NCBI GenBank assembly: GCA_963714155.1
Contig: OY970236.1
Location: 1,860,001 to 1,924,000, forward strand
Direction of reading: 5' to 3'
DNA: 64,000 bases
Source: VRUE01 sp963714155
GTDB lineage: Bacteria; Actinomycetota; Thermoleophilia; Solirubrobacterales; 70-9
The notes beneath the pieces are model-generated. The model saw nothing but the letters and a program-made list of their open reading frames with translations, searched no databases and had not been told where the DNA came from. How positions within the stretch are numbered: position 1 is the stretch's first letter; every line of letters starts with the position of its first letter. Made by a program: the position numbers and the translations under genes. Of this stretch, positions 1 to 7,749 are shown piece by piece.

Positions 1-545
1 AGCCGGGCGAAGACGGAGATCAGCGAGCCACCGAAGCCGAGGCCGACGAGCGCATCGACCGCCTCCTTGTCGGAGCTGCCGGTGATCACGAGGATGCCGT
101 AGTAGCCGGCGACACCGAGCAGCGCCAGGCCGACGACCAGCATGCCGGTGACCGAGCCGCCCTTGAAGGCCACGTCGAGCGCCGGCGGAACTCCGCCGCG
201 CGCCGCCTCAGCGACGCGCGAGTTGGCGCGCACCGAGAGGTTCATGCCGATGAACCCGGCCGCACCGGAGAGGACGCCGCCGAAGACGAATCCGATCGCG
301 GTCTTGTAGTCCTGCAGGAGCCAAAGCACGATCGCGATCGGTATGGCGACCGCAGCGATGATCGTGTACTGGCGGTTGAGGTAGGCCTGGGCCCCCTCCT
401 GCACCGCTCCCGAGATCTCCTGCATGCGCTCGTTGCCTGGCGACTTCGCCAGTAGGCGCTGAGTGATGATTAGTCCGTAGACAACAGCCGCCGCGGCGCA
501 TACGAGCGCTACGACGACTCCGTAGTCGGTCAAAAAGCTGGTCAA
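1..545 (-). CDS. hppA: Membrane-bound proton/sodium-translocating pyrophosphatase, N-terminal part (runs off the window)
   Basis: An ion-pumping pyrophosphatase couples PPi hydrolysis to H+ or Na+ export across the cytoplasmic membrane. The visible 181 codons show the family's first hydrophobic helix, then the conserved stretch EISGAVQEGAQAYLNRQY, further hydrophobic segments, and GAAGFIGMNLSVRAN, which is diagnostic of the family. The start is TTG at 545-543. It is supported by a GGAGGA Shine-Dalgarno at 557-552 and by there being no in-frame ATG before the first helix. The rest of the gene, including the catalytic Asp-rich loops and the residue that separates K+-dependent from K+-independent enzymes, lies beyond base 1, so the ion and subclass cannot be decided. 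Confidence 0.92.
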   Translation of the reverse strand, partial: MTSFLTDYGVVVALVCAAAAVVYGLIITQRLLAKSPGNERMQEISGAVQEGAQAYLNRQYTIIAAVAIPIAIVLWLLQDYKTAIGFVFGGVLSGAAGFIGMNLSVRANSRVAEAARGGVPPALDVAFKGGSVTGMLVVGLALLGVAGYYGILVITGSSDKEAVDALVGLGFGGSLISVFAR

Positions 546-551
546 GTTAGG

Positions 552-590
552 TCCTCCGGCTGGTTTCTAAGCGGCGCGGGAGTCTATATA
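552..590 (-). promoter_or_regulatory. Probable promoter -10 box and ribosome binding site of hppA
   Basis: Read on the minus strand, TATATAG lies at 590-584 and is a rare AT-rich hexamer in this GC-rich gap. GGAGGA follows at 557-552, six bases before the TTG start. A -35 box is not clear. The -10 call is inference; the ribosome binding site is strong. Confidence 0.4.
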
Positions 591-621
591 TGCGAGCGGC
601 GAACGCGCTCCCAGAGCGGCC

Positions 622-1788
622 CTAGGCCTGTTCCGCACCTTGCGGGGCGGCGCTGTAAGTCCGCTTGGTCTCGGCCACGGCGTCGCGGTAGATGTCCTCG
701 ATCGAGACTCCGGCATCGAGTGCCTCACGGGCGCGCTGGGCCCCATTGCGCTGGGGGAGATCGACCTCAATGCCGAGCTGGCTGCGCGCGGGCTCGGTCC
801 AGGCAAGCAGTTCGTCTAGTGCCTCCGCTGCCTCGATCTCCACGCCGCGGCGGAAGTCGATCAGGCGACCGCTCATCCCATGGCGGATCGCCCGCCAGAG
901 GTTCTCCTCGATCTCGCGATCGCGCAAGGGCGTACCGCTGCCTTCGTAGCCGTGCTCGTCGTAAGCCATCGCTGCCTGGGCGATGCAGGCGGAGATCAGG
1001 CCGGCCAGGGCAAAGGACTCCTCGCCGCGCGTCTGGGCATCGCAGATCCGCACCTCGACCGTGCCGAACGAGTGGTGCGGACGAACGCTCCACCAGAGCT
1101 GGGTCGACTCGACCACCGACCCCGCCCGCTCGAGCAGGCCGACGAAGTCCGCGTAACCGGCCCAATCGACAAACGGGCTCGGCACGCCGCAGCGGGGAAA
1201 GGTGCGGGTGAAGATCTCGGTGCGGACGGTGTGCAGGCCGCTGTCGCGACGGTCGAGGAAGGGCGAGTTGGCCGAAACCGCGAGCAGCAGCGGCAGCAGC
1301 TCGCGCAGCCAGTCGCAGACCGCGATCGCGCGGTCAGCCCCGCGCACGCCCATATGCACGTGCATGCTCCAGGTGTTGTTGCGCTGGGCGACGTAGCCGA
1401 GTTCGTGGCGCAAGCGGTTGTAGTGCGGGGTGTCGATGATCCGCTGGTCGAGGTAGTTGGCCCAAGGGTGAGTCCCCATCGCCCCCAGGGCCAGCCCCAT
1501 GTCATCGACCAAGCCGAAGAGCCGGCTGCGACGCTGGCGCTGCAGCGAAACCGCCTCGACGAAGCTCTCTGCCCGGCCGGAGCGGATCTCGACCTCAGAG
1601 GCGATCAGCTCGCCGGCCGCGGACTCGGCGAGGACGTCGTCTGCCTGGCAGGCCGCGTAAACATCCTCGAAGCGATGCTCGAGCTCCAGGCTCGCCGGGT
1701 CGAGGATCGCGAACTCCTCCTCGAGGCCGATCGTGAAGTCGGTCGAGGACTCGAACGTCTCCCGAGCGCGGTCGAGGTCCAGGGACAA
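622..1788 (-). CDS. Carboxylate-amine ligase of the GCS2 family (YbdK-type, glutamate-cysteine-ligase-like)
   Basis: ATP-grasp-like GCS2 ligases join glutamate or a similar carboxylate to an amine such as cysteine. The 388 residues match the family length. GLEEEF at 21-26 is the conserved acidic nucleotide/metal-binding start of the fold, and HVHMGVRG at 143-150 and VRTEIFTRTFPRCG near 205 are further family motifs. The start is TTG. The gene lies just downstream of rex, probably in one transcript, which suggests a link to redox or thiol metabolism. The true substrate is not known for most members, so glutathione or other thiol synthesis is only a possibility. Confidence 0.85.
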   Translation of the reverse strand: MSLDLDRARETFESSTDFTIGLEEEFAILDPASLELEHRFEDVYAACQADDVLAESAAGELIASEVEIRSGRAESFVEAVSLQRQRRSRLFGLVDDMGLALGAMGTHPWANYLDQRIIDTPHYNRLRHELGYVAQRNNTWSMHVHMGVRGADRAIAVCDWLRELLPLLLAVSANSPFLDRRDSGLHTVRTEIFTRTFPRCGVPSPFVDWAGYADFVGLLERAGSVVESTQLWWSVRPHHSFGTVEVRICDAQTRGEESFALAGLISACIAQAAMAYDEHGYEGSGTPLRDREIEENLWRAIRHGMSGRLIDFRRGVEIEAAEALDELLAWTEPARSQLGIEVDLPQRNGAQRAREALDAGVSIEDIYRDAVAETKRTYSAAPQGAEQA

Positions 1789-1798
1789 GATTCAGCTC

Positions 1799-2467
1799 TT
1801 AGGTCAGGTAGAAGTAGAGCGCGTAAAGCAGGTCGACGGCCGGGCTAGAGGTGTGAACCGTCACCTCCGGCGGCACCTGCAGCAGCTGCTCGGAGTAGTT
1901 GAAGATGATCTTGACGCCGGCCTCGACCAGCCGGTCGGCGACGGCCTGAGCGGCGGCGGCCGGCACCGCCAGGACCCCGACGACGATCTCCTGCTCGGCG
2001 ACGATCGCCTCCAACTCGCCGAAATCGCGCACCCGCAGACTGCCGACCTCGCTGCCGACAACCTCGCTGTCGACGTCGAACATGGCGACGATCTGAAAAC
2101 CGTGGTCGGCGAAGATGTCGGAGCTGGCGATCGCCTGGCCGAGATTGCCGGCGCCGAAGAGAGCGATGTTGTGCTGGCCCGAGGTGCGCAGGATCTTGCG
2201 GATCTCCGCCACCAGCGACTCGACGTTGTAACCGACGCCGCGCTTGCCGAACTTGCCGAAACCGGAGAGGTCGCGGCGGATCTGGGTCGGATTGATGTGG
2301 GTGTACTCGGAAAGTTCCTGCGAGGAAATCGTCTCGCGACCCATCTTGCGCGCCTGCGTAAGAACCTGGAGGTAGCGCGAGAGCCGGGCGGCAACGCCGA
2401 GCGAGAGCCGCTCGCCGTCGACAATCAGCCCATTGGCCGCGTCCTGCTCTTCGATCAAGGCGCCCAC
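1799..2467 (-). CDS. rex: Redox-sensing transcriptional repressor Rex
   Basis: Rex binds DNA when NADH/NAD+ is low and releases it when NADH binds, controlling respiratory and fermentative genes. The 222 residues have an N-terminal winged helix (about 20-85, with the conserved INPTQIRRDLSGFGKFGKRG) followed by a Rossmann domain with the NAD(H)-binding loop GAGNLG at 105-110. The start is GTG; the first 13 bases overlap the 3' end of the glutaredoxin-like gene, so the two are probably translationally coupled. The sequence leaves no other family plausible. Targets cannot be read from this window. Confidence 0.95.
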   Translation of the reverse strand: MGALIEEQDAANGLIVDGERLSLGVAARLSRYLQVLTQARKMGRETISSQELSEYTHINPTQIRRDLSGFGKFGKRGVGYNVESLVAEIRKILRTSGQHNIALFGAGNLGQAIASSDIFADHGFQIVAMFDVDSEVVGSEVGSLRVRDFGELEAIVAEQEIVVGVLAVPAAAAQAVADRLVEAGVKIIFNYSEQLLQVPPEVTVHTSSPAVDLLYALYFYLT

Positions 2468-2712
2468 GCCCCCACAGTATCGAGCCTCGCCCGCACGGCT
2501 GCCTCGTCAAGGATCAACTCGGAGACGACCACGCCGTCGATCTCGACCACCGGAATCTTCTCCAAGAGCCGCCGCAGCAACAGCTCCTCGCTCTCGATAT
2601 CGACCTCGTGCAGCTGGAAGCGGTAGCCCTCGCGGTGGAGACCAACCAGAGCCTCGATCGCCTCCTCACAGAGGTGACAACCCGGACGTGAGTAGACCGT
2701 CACCGAGCTCAC
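2455..2712 (-). CDS. Glutaredoxin-like thiol-disulfide protein (DUF836 type)
   Basis: An 85-residue thioredoxin-fold protein. The N-terminus VTVYSRPGCHLCEEA carries a CxxC redox pair at residues 12 and 15, and the cis-proline loop is seen in KIPVVEIDG. It is close to the DUF836 glutaredoxin-like group often found beside tRNA-modification and redox genes. The start is GTG at 2712-2710, sharing GTGA with the tsaD stop codon. Its stop lies inside rex, so it sits in a tsaD-grx-rex run. The physiological substrate is unknown. Confidence 0.85.
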   Translation of the reverse strand: MSSVTVYSRPGCHLCEEAIEALVGLHREGYRFQLHEVDIESEELLLRRLLEKIPVVEIDGVVVSELILDEAAVRARLDTVGAWAP

Positions 2713-3716
2713 GCGGCAGCCCGCTTGGGGGTGGGGAAAGCGTCGTAGGCGAGGTAGTCGGGATAGGGGATCGGGGCGGCGAAGCGAGCCGCGGAGCCGA
2801 TCATCGCTGCGTTGTCGGTGCAGAGCTGGATCGGCACCAGCTTCAGCGGCAGGCCGCGCTGCTCGCACAGCGCCGTCACGGCCTCGCGCAGGGGACCGTT
2901 GGCGGCCACCCCACCACCGAGCGCAACCGCCCCCCACTTCCCGCGCTTGAGCGCTCGCTCGAGCTTGGCGGTCAGCTGGCCAACCGCGGCTGCCTGGAAG
3001 CTGGCGGCCAGGTCGGCCCGGCGCTGCTCGACGCCCGCGGAGCCAAGATCGCGACAGAGGTAGACGAGCGCCGTCTTCAAGCCGCTGAAGCTGAAGTCGA
3101 GGCCGGGGTCGCGGCTCATCGCCACGGGCATCTCGAATGCCGCTGGGTCCCCCTCCCGCGCCAGCTTTTCCAAGGCCGGGCCGCCGGGATAGCCGAGGCC
3201 GAGCATGCGCGCCACCTTGTCGAAAGCCTCCCCGGCCGCGTCGTCGAGCGTCTGGCCGAGCAGCTCGTAACCGTCGTGCTCGCGCACGCCTGCGAGCAGG
3301 GTGTGACCACCGCTGGCGACCAGACAAACGAAGGGCGGCTCCAACGGTTCGGGCTCGAGGAAGTTGGCAGCGACGTGGCCCTGCAGGTGATCGACCGGAA
3401 TCAGCGGCAGCCGGCGCGGTGCGGCAATTGCCTTGGCGGTGCTGACGCCGACCAGGAGGGCGCCGATCAAGCCGGGCCCGGCGGTGACGGCAACTGCTTC
3501 GACCTGGTCGAGAGACGTGCCCGCCTCGGTCAGCGCCGCCTCGACCACCGGCGCGACCAGCTCGAGGTGATGGCGCGAGGCAACCTCGGGGACGATGCCA
3601 CCGAACTGCGCGTGGGCGGCGGCCTGCGAGGAGATCACGTTGGAGAGCATGCGCGGGCCATCCAGCACCGCCGCGCAGGTGTCGTCGCAGGAAGTCTCGA
3701 GGGCAAGGATGCGCAT
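2709..3716 (-). CDS. tsaD: tRNA N6-threonylcarbamoyladenosine transferase TsaD
   Basis: TsaD transfers threonylcarbamoyl from TC-AMP to A37 of ANN-decoding tRNAs, working with TsaB and TsaE. The ASKHA-fold N-terminus MRILALETSCDDT, the GGIVPEVASRHH segment and the metal-binding DHLQGH are all present; the length (335 residues) is normal. I chose ATG at 3716 because it gives the family's usual N-terminus; a GTG at 3743 would add nine residues and overlap rimI. Stop and next start overlap as GTGA. With tsaB and tsaE nearby, this window encodes everything for the pathway except TsaC. Confidence 0.97.
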   Translation of the reverse strand: MRILALETSCDDTCAAVLDGPRMLSNVISSQAAAHAQFGGIVPEVASRHHLELVAPVVEAALTEAGTSLDQVEAVAVTAGPGLIGALLVGVSTAKAIAAPRRLPLIPVDHLQGHVAANFLEPEPLEPPFVCLVASGGHTLLAGVREHDGYELLGQTLDDAAGEAFDKVARMLGLGYPGGPALEKLAREGDPAAFEMPVAMSRDPGLDFSFSGLKTALVYLCRDLGSAGVEQRRADLAASFQAAAVGQLTAKLERALKRGKWGAVALGGGVAANGPLREAVTALCEQRGLPLKLVPIQLCTDNAAMIGSAARFAAPIPYPDYLAYDAFPTPKRAAA

Positions 3717-3730
3717 ACCGCTTGTGCTGC

Positions 3731-4216
3731 TCAGTCGAGCCACATGATCAGCGCGTCCTCGCCGTTGTCCTGGTAGTAGCGAGGGCGCACGCCTGCCGAG
3801 CGAAAGCCGAGCCGTTCGTACATCGTGATCGCCGGCCGGTTTGAGACCCGGACCTCAAGCGTGAAGGGCAACTTGCCGCCGCCTTCCTCGATCAGCTTGG
3901 CGATCAAACCCTTGGCGACGCCGCCGCGGCGGCGCTCCGGGGCGACGGCGACGTTCATCAGGTGCCAAACCTGGTCGTAGCGCGAGCAGACCAGGTAGCC
4001 GACCAGCTCGTCTTCGACCGTCGCCGCCAGGCAGATCCCGGAGGGCTTGGAGAGCTCGAGCACGAACATCGCCAAGGACCACGGCGTCGGAAAGGAACGC
4101 CGCTCGATTGCGATCACAGCGGGCAGGTCGCTGTAGGCAAGCCGCCGGATTCCGCCGGGGTCGGCCGTGCTACTCGGCTCTCTGGGAAGTGTCTCGCTCA
4201 CGCCATCGCTGCGCAT
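3731..4216 (-). CDS. rimI: Ribosomal protein S18-alanine N-acetyltransferase-like protein RimI
   Basis: A GNAT acetyltransferase of the RimI group, which acetylates the N-terminal alanine of S18 (or related substrates). The 161 residues show the typical LPAVIAIERRSFPTPWS start of the fold, the acetyl-CoA-binding VAPERRRGGVAKGL, and the late FTLEVRVSNRPAITMYERLGF with the conserved Asn and Tyr. Its place between tsaB and tsaD is the classic bacterial arrangement. The first 47 bases overlap tsaB; a GTG at 4201 would shorten the overlap and remove five residues, so the start is uncertain. Confidence 0.93.
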   Translation of the reverse strand: MRSDGVSETLPREPSSTADPGGIRRLAYSDLPAVIAIERRSFPTPWSLAMFVLELSKPSGICLAATVEDELVGYLVCSRYDQVWHLMNVAVAPERRRGGVAKGLIAKLIEEGGGKLPFTLEVRVSNRPAITMYERLGFRSAGVRPRYYQDNGEDALIMWLD

Positions 4217-4952
4217 CGGGAGGTCTCAGGTAGATCGGGTCGAGGGGACCGCCGGCCCCGCCCCCAACGGTCTCCGCGAGAGCACAGACGTGCCGCGCGG
4301 TGACCCGGTGAACGGGGTCGGCGTCGTCGGGAATGTCGACGTCCCGACTCGCCAGCTCATGGCGAAATCGTATCGCCCCCGAACCCGCCGCCAGCGGCGG
4401 CGCGGACAGCTCCCCGAGGCGCTCGACCAAGATCTGGGGAGTTGCGACAAATGGCTCCCAGAGCTGATCTCCCGCGGCCGAGTAAAGGGCGGCGAAAACC
4501 TCGCCCCGTCGCGCGTCCAGGACCGCCAGGCTTCCGCTGTGCGATTGCCCCGCTGCGCGTCGGAAAGGAACAGCGGAAGGAGCTGCTCGCTCAGTTAGGG
4601 CGCTGCCAAGTGCATCGAGGGTGCAGATGCCCGTAGTCGGCAAGCCGGTGCTGGCGCCCAAGCCGCGAGCGGTCGCCAGCCCGATGCGAATGCCGACGAA
4701 GGATCCTGGCCCACGGCCCACCGCGATTCGTCCCACCTGCTCCCAACCGCCACAGGCCTGCGCAGCGCGCTCGACCTCGGCCAGCAAGGCGGTCGAGTGG
4801 CGCGGGCGGCCGTCTGCCGCGAGCCCGAGCAGCTCCTCGTGCAGCACCTCGCCGCCGCGCATTGCGCAGACGGCCGTATCCGCGGTCGCCGTGTCAAAAC
4901 CGACGACCGCCCTCTCGGGGGAGCCCAGGTCAGTCAGTGACCCTGAAGGCAA
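4170..4952 (-). CDS. tsaB: tRNA threonylcarbamoyladenosine biosynthesis protein TsaB, carrying an in-frame palindromic insert
   Basis: TsaB is the inactive TsaD paralogue that scaffolds the t6A complex. VVGFDTATADTAVC opens the ASKHA fold, and GRGPGSFVGIRIGLATARGLG is the TsaB signature. Between ...ALGSALTER and SLAVLDARRGEVFAALY, where the family normally continues directly, there are about 17 extra residues rich in Ala, Ser and Arg. They are encoded by an inverted repeat (4531-4579). The start is uncertain: TTG at 4952, or CTG at 4937 or 4928, the last giving the most usual N-terminus. There is no good Shine-Dalgarno, so coupling to the upstream gene is likely. Confidence 0.9.
   Translation of the reverse strand: MPSGSLTDLGSPERAVVGFDTATADTAVCAMRGGEVLHEELLGLAADGRPRHSTALLAEVERAAQACGGWEQVGRIAVGRGPGSFVGIRIGLATARGLGASTGLPTTGICTLDALGSALTERAAPSAVPFRRAAGQSHSGSLAVLDARRGEVFAALYSAAGDQLWEPFVATPQILVERLGELSAPPLAAGSGAIRFRHELASRDVDIPDDADPVHRVTARHVCALAETVGGGAGGPLDPIYLRPPDAQRWRERDTSQRAE
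4531..4579. repeat. Intragenic inverted repeat inside tsaB
   Basis: Arms CTTCCGCTGT (4531-4540) and its exact complement (4570-4579) enclose a 29-base centre. The reading frame of tsaB passes through without a stop, and the segment matches residues that look extra to the TsaB family. This is the shortest and least certain of the intragenic palindromes in the window. Confidence 0.55.
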
Positions 4953-5304
4953 AGGAGCCGACGCGTTTGCCTTCGACGAACCAGGTGACCCGATGCTTAC
5001 CGGGAATGTTCGAGGTGACCTTGTTGACGTAGAGCGTGCCCTGCACGGCCGGCTGGGCTTTGGCGCAGATGTTTTTGCCGGTCGGGAACTTGACGCAGAC
5101 GCTGTAGTTGACATCGCCTTTGAGGCTCTTGAAGAAAGCGCCCTTTTTGGTTTTCTTCGGACACTTGTGCGCCGGTTTCGCGTTTTGAGAGACGCCACAG
5201 GCGACGTAATGCTTGTAGGCAGCCGCACCCGCCGTCGCCGTCGCGGCGCCCGCCATCAGTGCGATCGCAAGCAGCATCGCGGTCAGCGTCTTCAATCCCT
5301 TCAT
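4930..5304 (-). CDS. Small secreted protein of unknown function inside the tsa cluster
   Basis: I do not recognise the family. The 124 residues start with a clear signal peptide (MKGLKTLTAMLLAIALMAG, then an Ala-rich cleavage region near residues 25-30). The mature part is basic and Lys-rich, has four Cys residues (ACGVSQ, HKCPKK, SVCVKF, NICAKA) that could form two disulfides, and ends in a beta-rich segment (HRVTWFVEGKRVGSFAFRV) resembling an Ig-like or bacterial adhesin strand pattern. ATG at 5304 is chosen because GGAGG precedes it by eight bases. It sits between tsaE and tsaB on the same strand and overlaps the tsaB start. Confidence 0.8.
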   Translation of the reverse strand: MKGLKTLTAMLLAIALMAGAATATAGAAAYKHYVACGVSQNAKPAHKCPKKTKKGAFFKSLKGDVNYSVCVKFPTGKNICAKAQPAVQGTLYVNKVTSNIPGKHRVTWFVEGKRVGSFAFRVTD

Positions 5305-5373
5305 CCAGCGTCCCTCCAATTTGCGTGTCGAAGTTCGTTCGATGCTACATGCACCGTCCCCTCTCGAACACGC

Positions 5374-5808
5374 TTATTTGCGGGCTGATGCGGCGGGCAG
5401 CTCAATCCGGCGCCGATCGCCGCCGAGATGGTCGAGCCGCACCGAGAGCACGCGGCGCTCGCCGAGCCGTGGCTCGGCGGCGGCAGGCCACTCGATGAAG
5501 GCGACGCCGTCGGCGGCCAGGTAGTCGTCGAGCAGGGCCGGGTCCTCGGCCTCGAGATCCTCCAGGCGATAGAGATCCAAGTGCGCGACGGGCAGGCGAC
5601 CATCCGCGTAGCGCTGTCCGATCGTGAAGGTGGGCGAGGTGATGGGCTGCTCGACGCCGAGGGCACGACAGGCGCCGCGGATCAGGGTCGTCTTGCCGGC
5701 TCCAACCTCACCGCCGACGACCACGACGTCACCGGCGACGAGGATCGCGGCGAGCTCCGCACCGACGGCTTCCGTCTCCTCAGCGGAGCTGGTGGAGAGC
5801 TCAGCCAA
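5374..5808 (-). CDS. tsaE: tRNA threonylcarbamoyladenosine biosynthesis ATPase TsaE
   Basis: TsaE is the P-loop ATPase that regenerates the TsaB-TsaD complex during t6A synthesis. The 144 residues contain the Walker A GGEVGAGKTTLIRG near 35, the family motif ITSPTFTIGQRY, the HLDLYRLED segment and the WP motif of FIEWPAAAEP. The start is TTG at 5808-5806, overlapping the udg stop by eight bases (TTGGCTGA), consistent with coupling. A TTG nine bases upstream is possible. Confidence 0.95.
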   Translation of the reverse strand: MAELSTSSAEETEAVGAELAAILVAGDVVVVGGEVGAGKTTLIRGACRALGVEQPITSPTFTIGQRYADGRLPVAHLDLYRLEDLEAEDPALLDDYLAADGVAFIEWPAAAEPRLGERRVLSVRLDHLGGDRRRIELPAASARK

Positions 5809-6484
5809 AGAAATCAAGCTGGTCGGCGGACGGCTCGGCAATCGACTCGGCCCCCTCTTTCGCCGGCTCCTCCTCAGGCTCTTCGGCGGCAACCGGCGGG
5901 CCCATCGCAAGCAGATCGGGGAGGGTCGCGAGATCCTGGCGCAGCGTCTCCTTGACGGCGGGGGTACGCAGCGCGGCCGCCGGGTGAAAGAGAGGCAAGA
6001 GGAAGACGGTGCGACCACCAAGCTCGTGCACCTGCGGCGCCCCCCGGACCTTGGTGATTCCGGCCGGATTGCCGCTGAGCAGCTTGGTCGCGAAGTTGCC
6101 GAGCGTGCAGATCACCGTTGGCTCGATCAGCCGAACCTGCTCGAAGAGGTAGGGACGACAGGCCTCGATCTCCTGCGGCTGGGGGTCCCGATTTTCCGGC
6201 GGCCGACTCTTCAGCACGTTGGCGATGAAGACCTCCTCGCGCGAGAGCCCGATCTCTTCCAGCATCTGGTTGAGCAGCTGCCCGGCGCGGCCGACGAAGG
6301 GCAGCCCCTGCCGGTCCTCTTCGGCCCCCGGCGCCTCGCCGACGAACATCAGGTCGGCGTCGGCGTCGCCGGCGCCGAAGACGGCCTTCGTCCTGGTCTC
6401 GTACAGGGGACACTTCTGACAGGCCTGGACCTCTTTATAGAGAGAGACCAGTTGCTCGCGCCGCCCCTCCGCGGTTAACGCCAC
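5801..6484 (-). CDS. Family 4 (iron-sulfur) uracil-DNA glycosylase
   Basis: Removes uracil from DNA to start base-excision repair. Family 4 features are all visible: Cys22 and Cys25 (ACQKCPLY) and two later Cys (IEACRPY, TVICTLG) that ligate a 4Fe-4S cluster, motif A GEAPGAEEDRQGLPFVGRAG, and motif B HPAAALR. The 227 residues end in an acidic tail closing with QLDFFG, longer than the minimal enzyme and resembling clamp-binding or partner-binding tails; that role is inference. The start is GTG at 6484, sharing one base with the fmdB stop. Confidence 0.95.
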   Translation of the reverse strand: MALTAEGRREQLVSLYKEVQACQKCPLYETRTKAVFGAGDADADLMFVGEAPGAEEDRQGLPFVGRAGQLLNQMLEEIGLSREEVFIANVLKSRPPENRDPQPQEIEACRPYLFEQVRLIEPTVICTLGNFATKLLSGNPAGITKVRGAPQVHELGGRTVFLLPLFHPAAALRTPAVKETLRQDLATLPDLLAMGPPVAAEEPEEEPAKEGAESIAEPSADQLDFFG

Positions 6485-6741
6485 TAGAGCTCGCCCTTCG
6501 CTCGCTTGCGCTTGCTCTCGGCGAGGCGCTCGCCCCGGGCCGCTTCCCGCTCCCCTCGGCGCGATTCATCGGACCTGACCCCTGCTCCGCGTGGCTGCCG
6601 CCCTGCGGGCGAAACCGGCGAAAGCAGGCGCTGCGTTCGAGCCGACGCGCACCGCGGGCAGGCCAGGCTGCGCGTATCGCTCGAGGTCAGCTCCTCAAAG
6701 CGCTCGCCGCACTGCTCGCACTCGAACTCATAGAGGGGCAT
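6484..6741 (-). CDS. FmdB-family zinc-ribbon protein
   Basis: An 85-residue protein beginning MPLYEFECEQCGERFE, the hallmark of the FmdB/CxxC-CxxC regulatory zinc-ribbon family. Cys8, Cys11, Cys28 and Cys31 form the zinc site. The C-terminal half is low-complexity and rich in Arg, Glu and Ser. The family's role is poorly defined; members are often found near formamidase or 5-formyltetrahydrofolate cyclo-ligase genes. ATG at 6741 is chosen over an ATG three codons upstream because it gives the canonical N-terminus. It lies between a palindrome downstream of panB and udg. Confidence 0.85.
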   Translation of the reverse strand: MPLYEFECEQCGERFEELTSSDTRSLACPRCASARTQRLLSPVSPAGRQPRGAGVRSDESRRGEREAARGERLAESKRKRAKGEL

Positions 6742-6755
6742 CGACCGCATCGTAA

Positions 6756-6810
6756 TCCGCTGACTTCGTGGAAAGTGGCGCATACGGCACCAAAACACGA
6801 AGTCAGCGGA
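6756..6810. repeat. Palindromic element 3' of panB
   Basis: Perfect 15-base arms (6756-6770 and 6796-6810) around a 25-base loop that holds a weaker inner hairpin. It begins three bases past the panB stop codon and ends before fmdB. It has no T-run on the exit side, so it is not a textbook terminator. The loop resembles that of the element at 46315-46363 (both end GCAC/TGC followed by AAAA). Confidence 0.8.
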
Positions 6811-6813
6811 AAA

Positions 6814-7749
6814 TCAGGGCAGCGGCTCCCAGTCCCAGGCCTTGGCCGAGGTAAGGCTCTCCTGGTCGAGGTAGTGCCGGAACTCCGACAGCTCGGCGGG
6901 CTCGATGGCGTAAACGTGGTCGGGTTCGGGGAAATGGGCGCTGCGGACCTCGGCTACGTACTGGTTCATGCCGGTGACCATCTGGTTGTGGATGTCGGCG
7001 TACTGCTTGACGAATTTGGCCATGCGGCCGGTGGTGATTCCCAGAAGGTCGTGGAAGACGAGGACCTGGCCGGCGGTGGCGGGGCCGGCGCCGATGCCGA
7101 TCACGGGGATCTCGAGCTTCTCCACGATCGCCTCGGTGACGGCGGCGGGAACGGCCTCGAAGACGATCGCGAAGCAGCCGACCGCCTGCAGGGCAAGGGC
7201 GTCCTCGCAGAGCTGGATCGCGCTCTGGGCGGTCTTGCCCTGGGCCTTGTAGCCACCGAGCGCGGTCGCCGTCTGTGGGGTGAGGCCGACGTGGCCCATC
7301 ACCGGGATGCCGGAGCGAACGATCGCGCGGGCGCGCTCGATCGAGATCCCCCCCGCCTCCAACTTCACCGTCTGGCAACCGGTCTCCTTGACCAGGCGCT
7401 GGGCGTTCTGGATCGCCAGCTCGTTGCTCGACTCGTAGCTGCCCATCGGCATGTCGCCGACCATCAGCGGCGTCTTCAATCCTCGTCGCACGGCCTTGCC
7501 GAGGACGAGCATCTCCTCCAGCGTCACCGCCTCGGTGCCTGAGTGGCCGAGCACGACGTTCGCCGCCGAGTCACCGACCAGAACGATGTCCGCGCCCGCC
7601 TCCTCCGCCACCTTGGCCGAGGGAAAGTCGTAGGCGGTCACCATCGCGATCGGTTCGCCCTTTTCCTTCATCTCGGCGAGCCGGGGCAGGCTCACTGGCG
7701 GCCGGTCGGCCGGCGGCGGCGCGGTGTGCGAGCGGGCGCCGGAGCTCAT
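6814..7749 (-). CDS. panB: 3-methyl-2-oxobutanoate hydroxymethyltransferase
   Basis: First committed step of pantothenate synthesis: transfers a hydroxymethyl group from methylene-THF to ketoisovalerate to give ketopantoate. The 311-residue TIM barrel shows AMVTAYDFPSAKVAEEAG, the metal-binding VGDSAANVVLG, LMVGDMPMGSY, KLEAGG and GHVGLTPQ in the right order. An N-terminal Pro/Ala-rich stretch of about 20 residues precedes the catalytic domain. Start and panD stop overlap by four bases (ATGA). Confidence 0.97.
   Translation of the reverse strand: MSSGARSHTAPPPADRPPVSLPRLAEMKEKGEPIAMVTAYDFPSAKVAEEAGADIVLVGDSAANVVLGHSGTEAVTLEEMLVLGKAVRRGLKTPLMVGDMPMGSYESSNELAIQNAQRLVKETGCQTVKLEAGGISIERARAIVRSGIPVMGHVGLTPQTATALGGYKAQGKTAQSAIQLCEDALALQAVGCFAIVFEAVPAAVTEAIVEKLEIPVIGIGAGPATAGQVLVFHDLLGITTGRMAKFVKQYADIHNQMVTGMNQYVAEVRSAHFPEPDHVYAIEPAELSEFRHYLDQESLTSAKAWDWEPLP

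Noticed and set aside
880..1848. Long plus-strand ORF opposite the GCS2 ligase
   Set aside because: It runs antisense to a clear protein family match; in DNA this rich in GC, opposite frames stay open by chance. The translation is Arg/Ala/Gly-rich without domain character.
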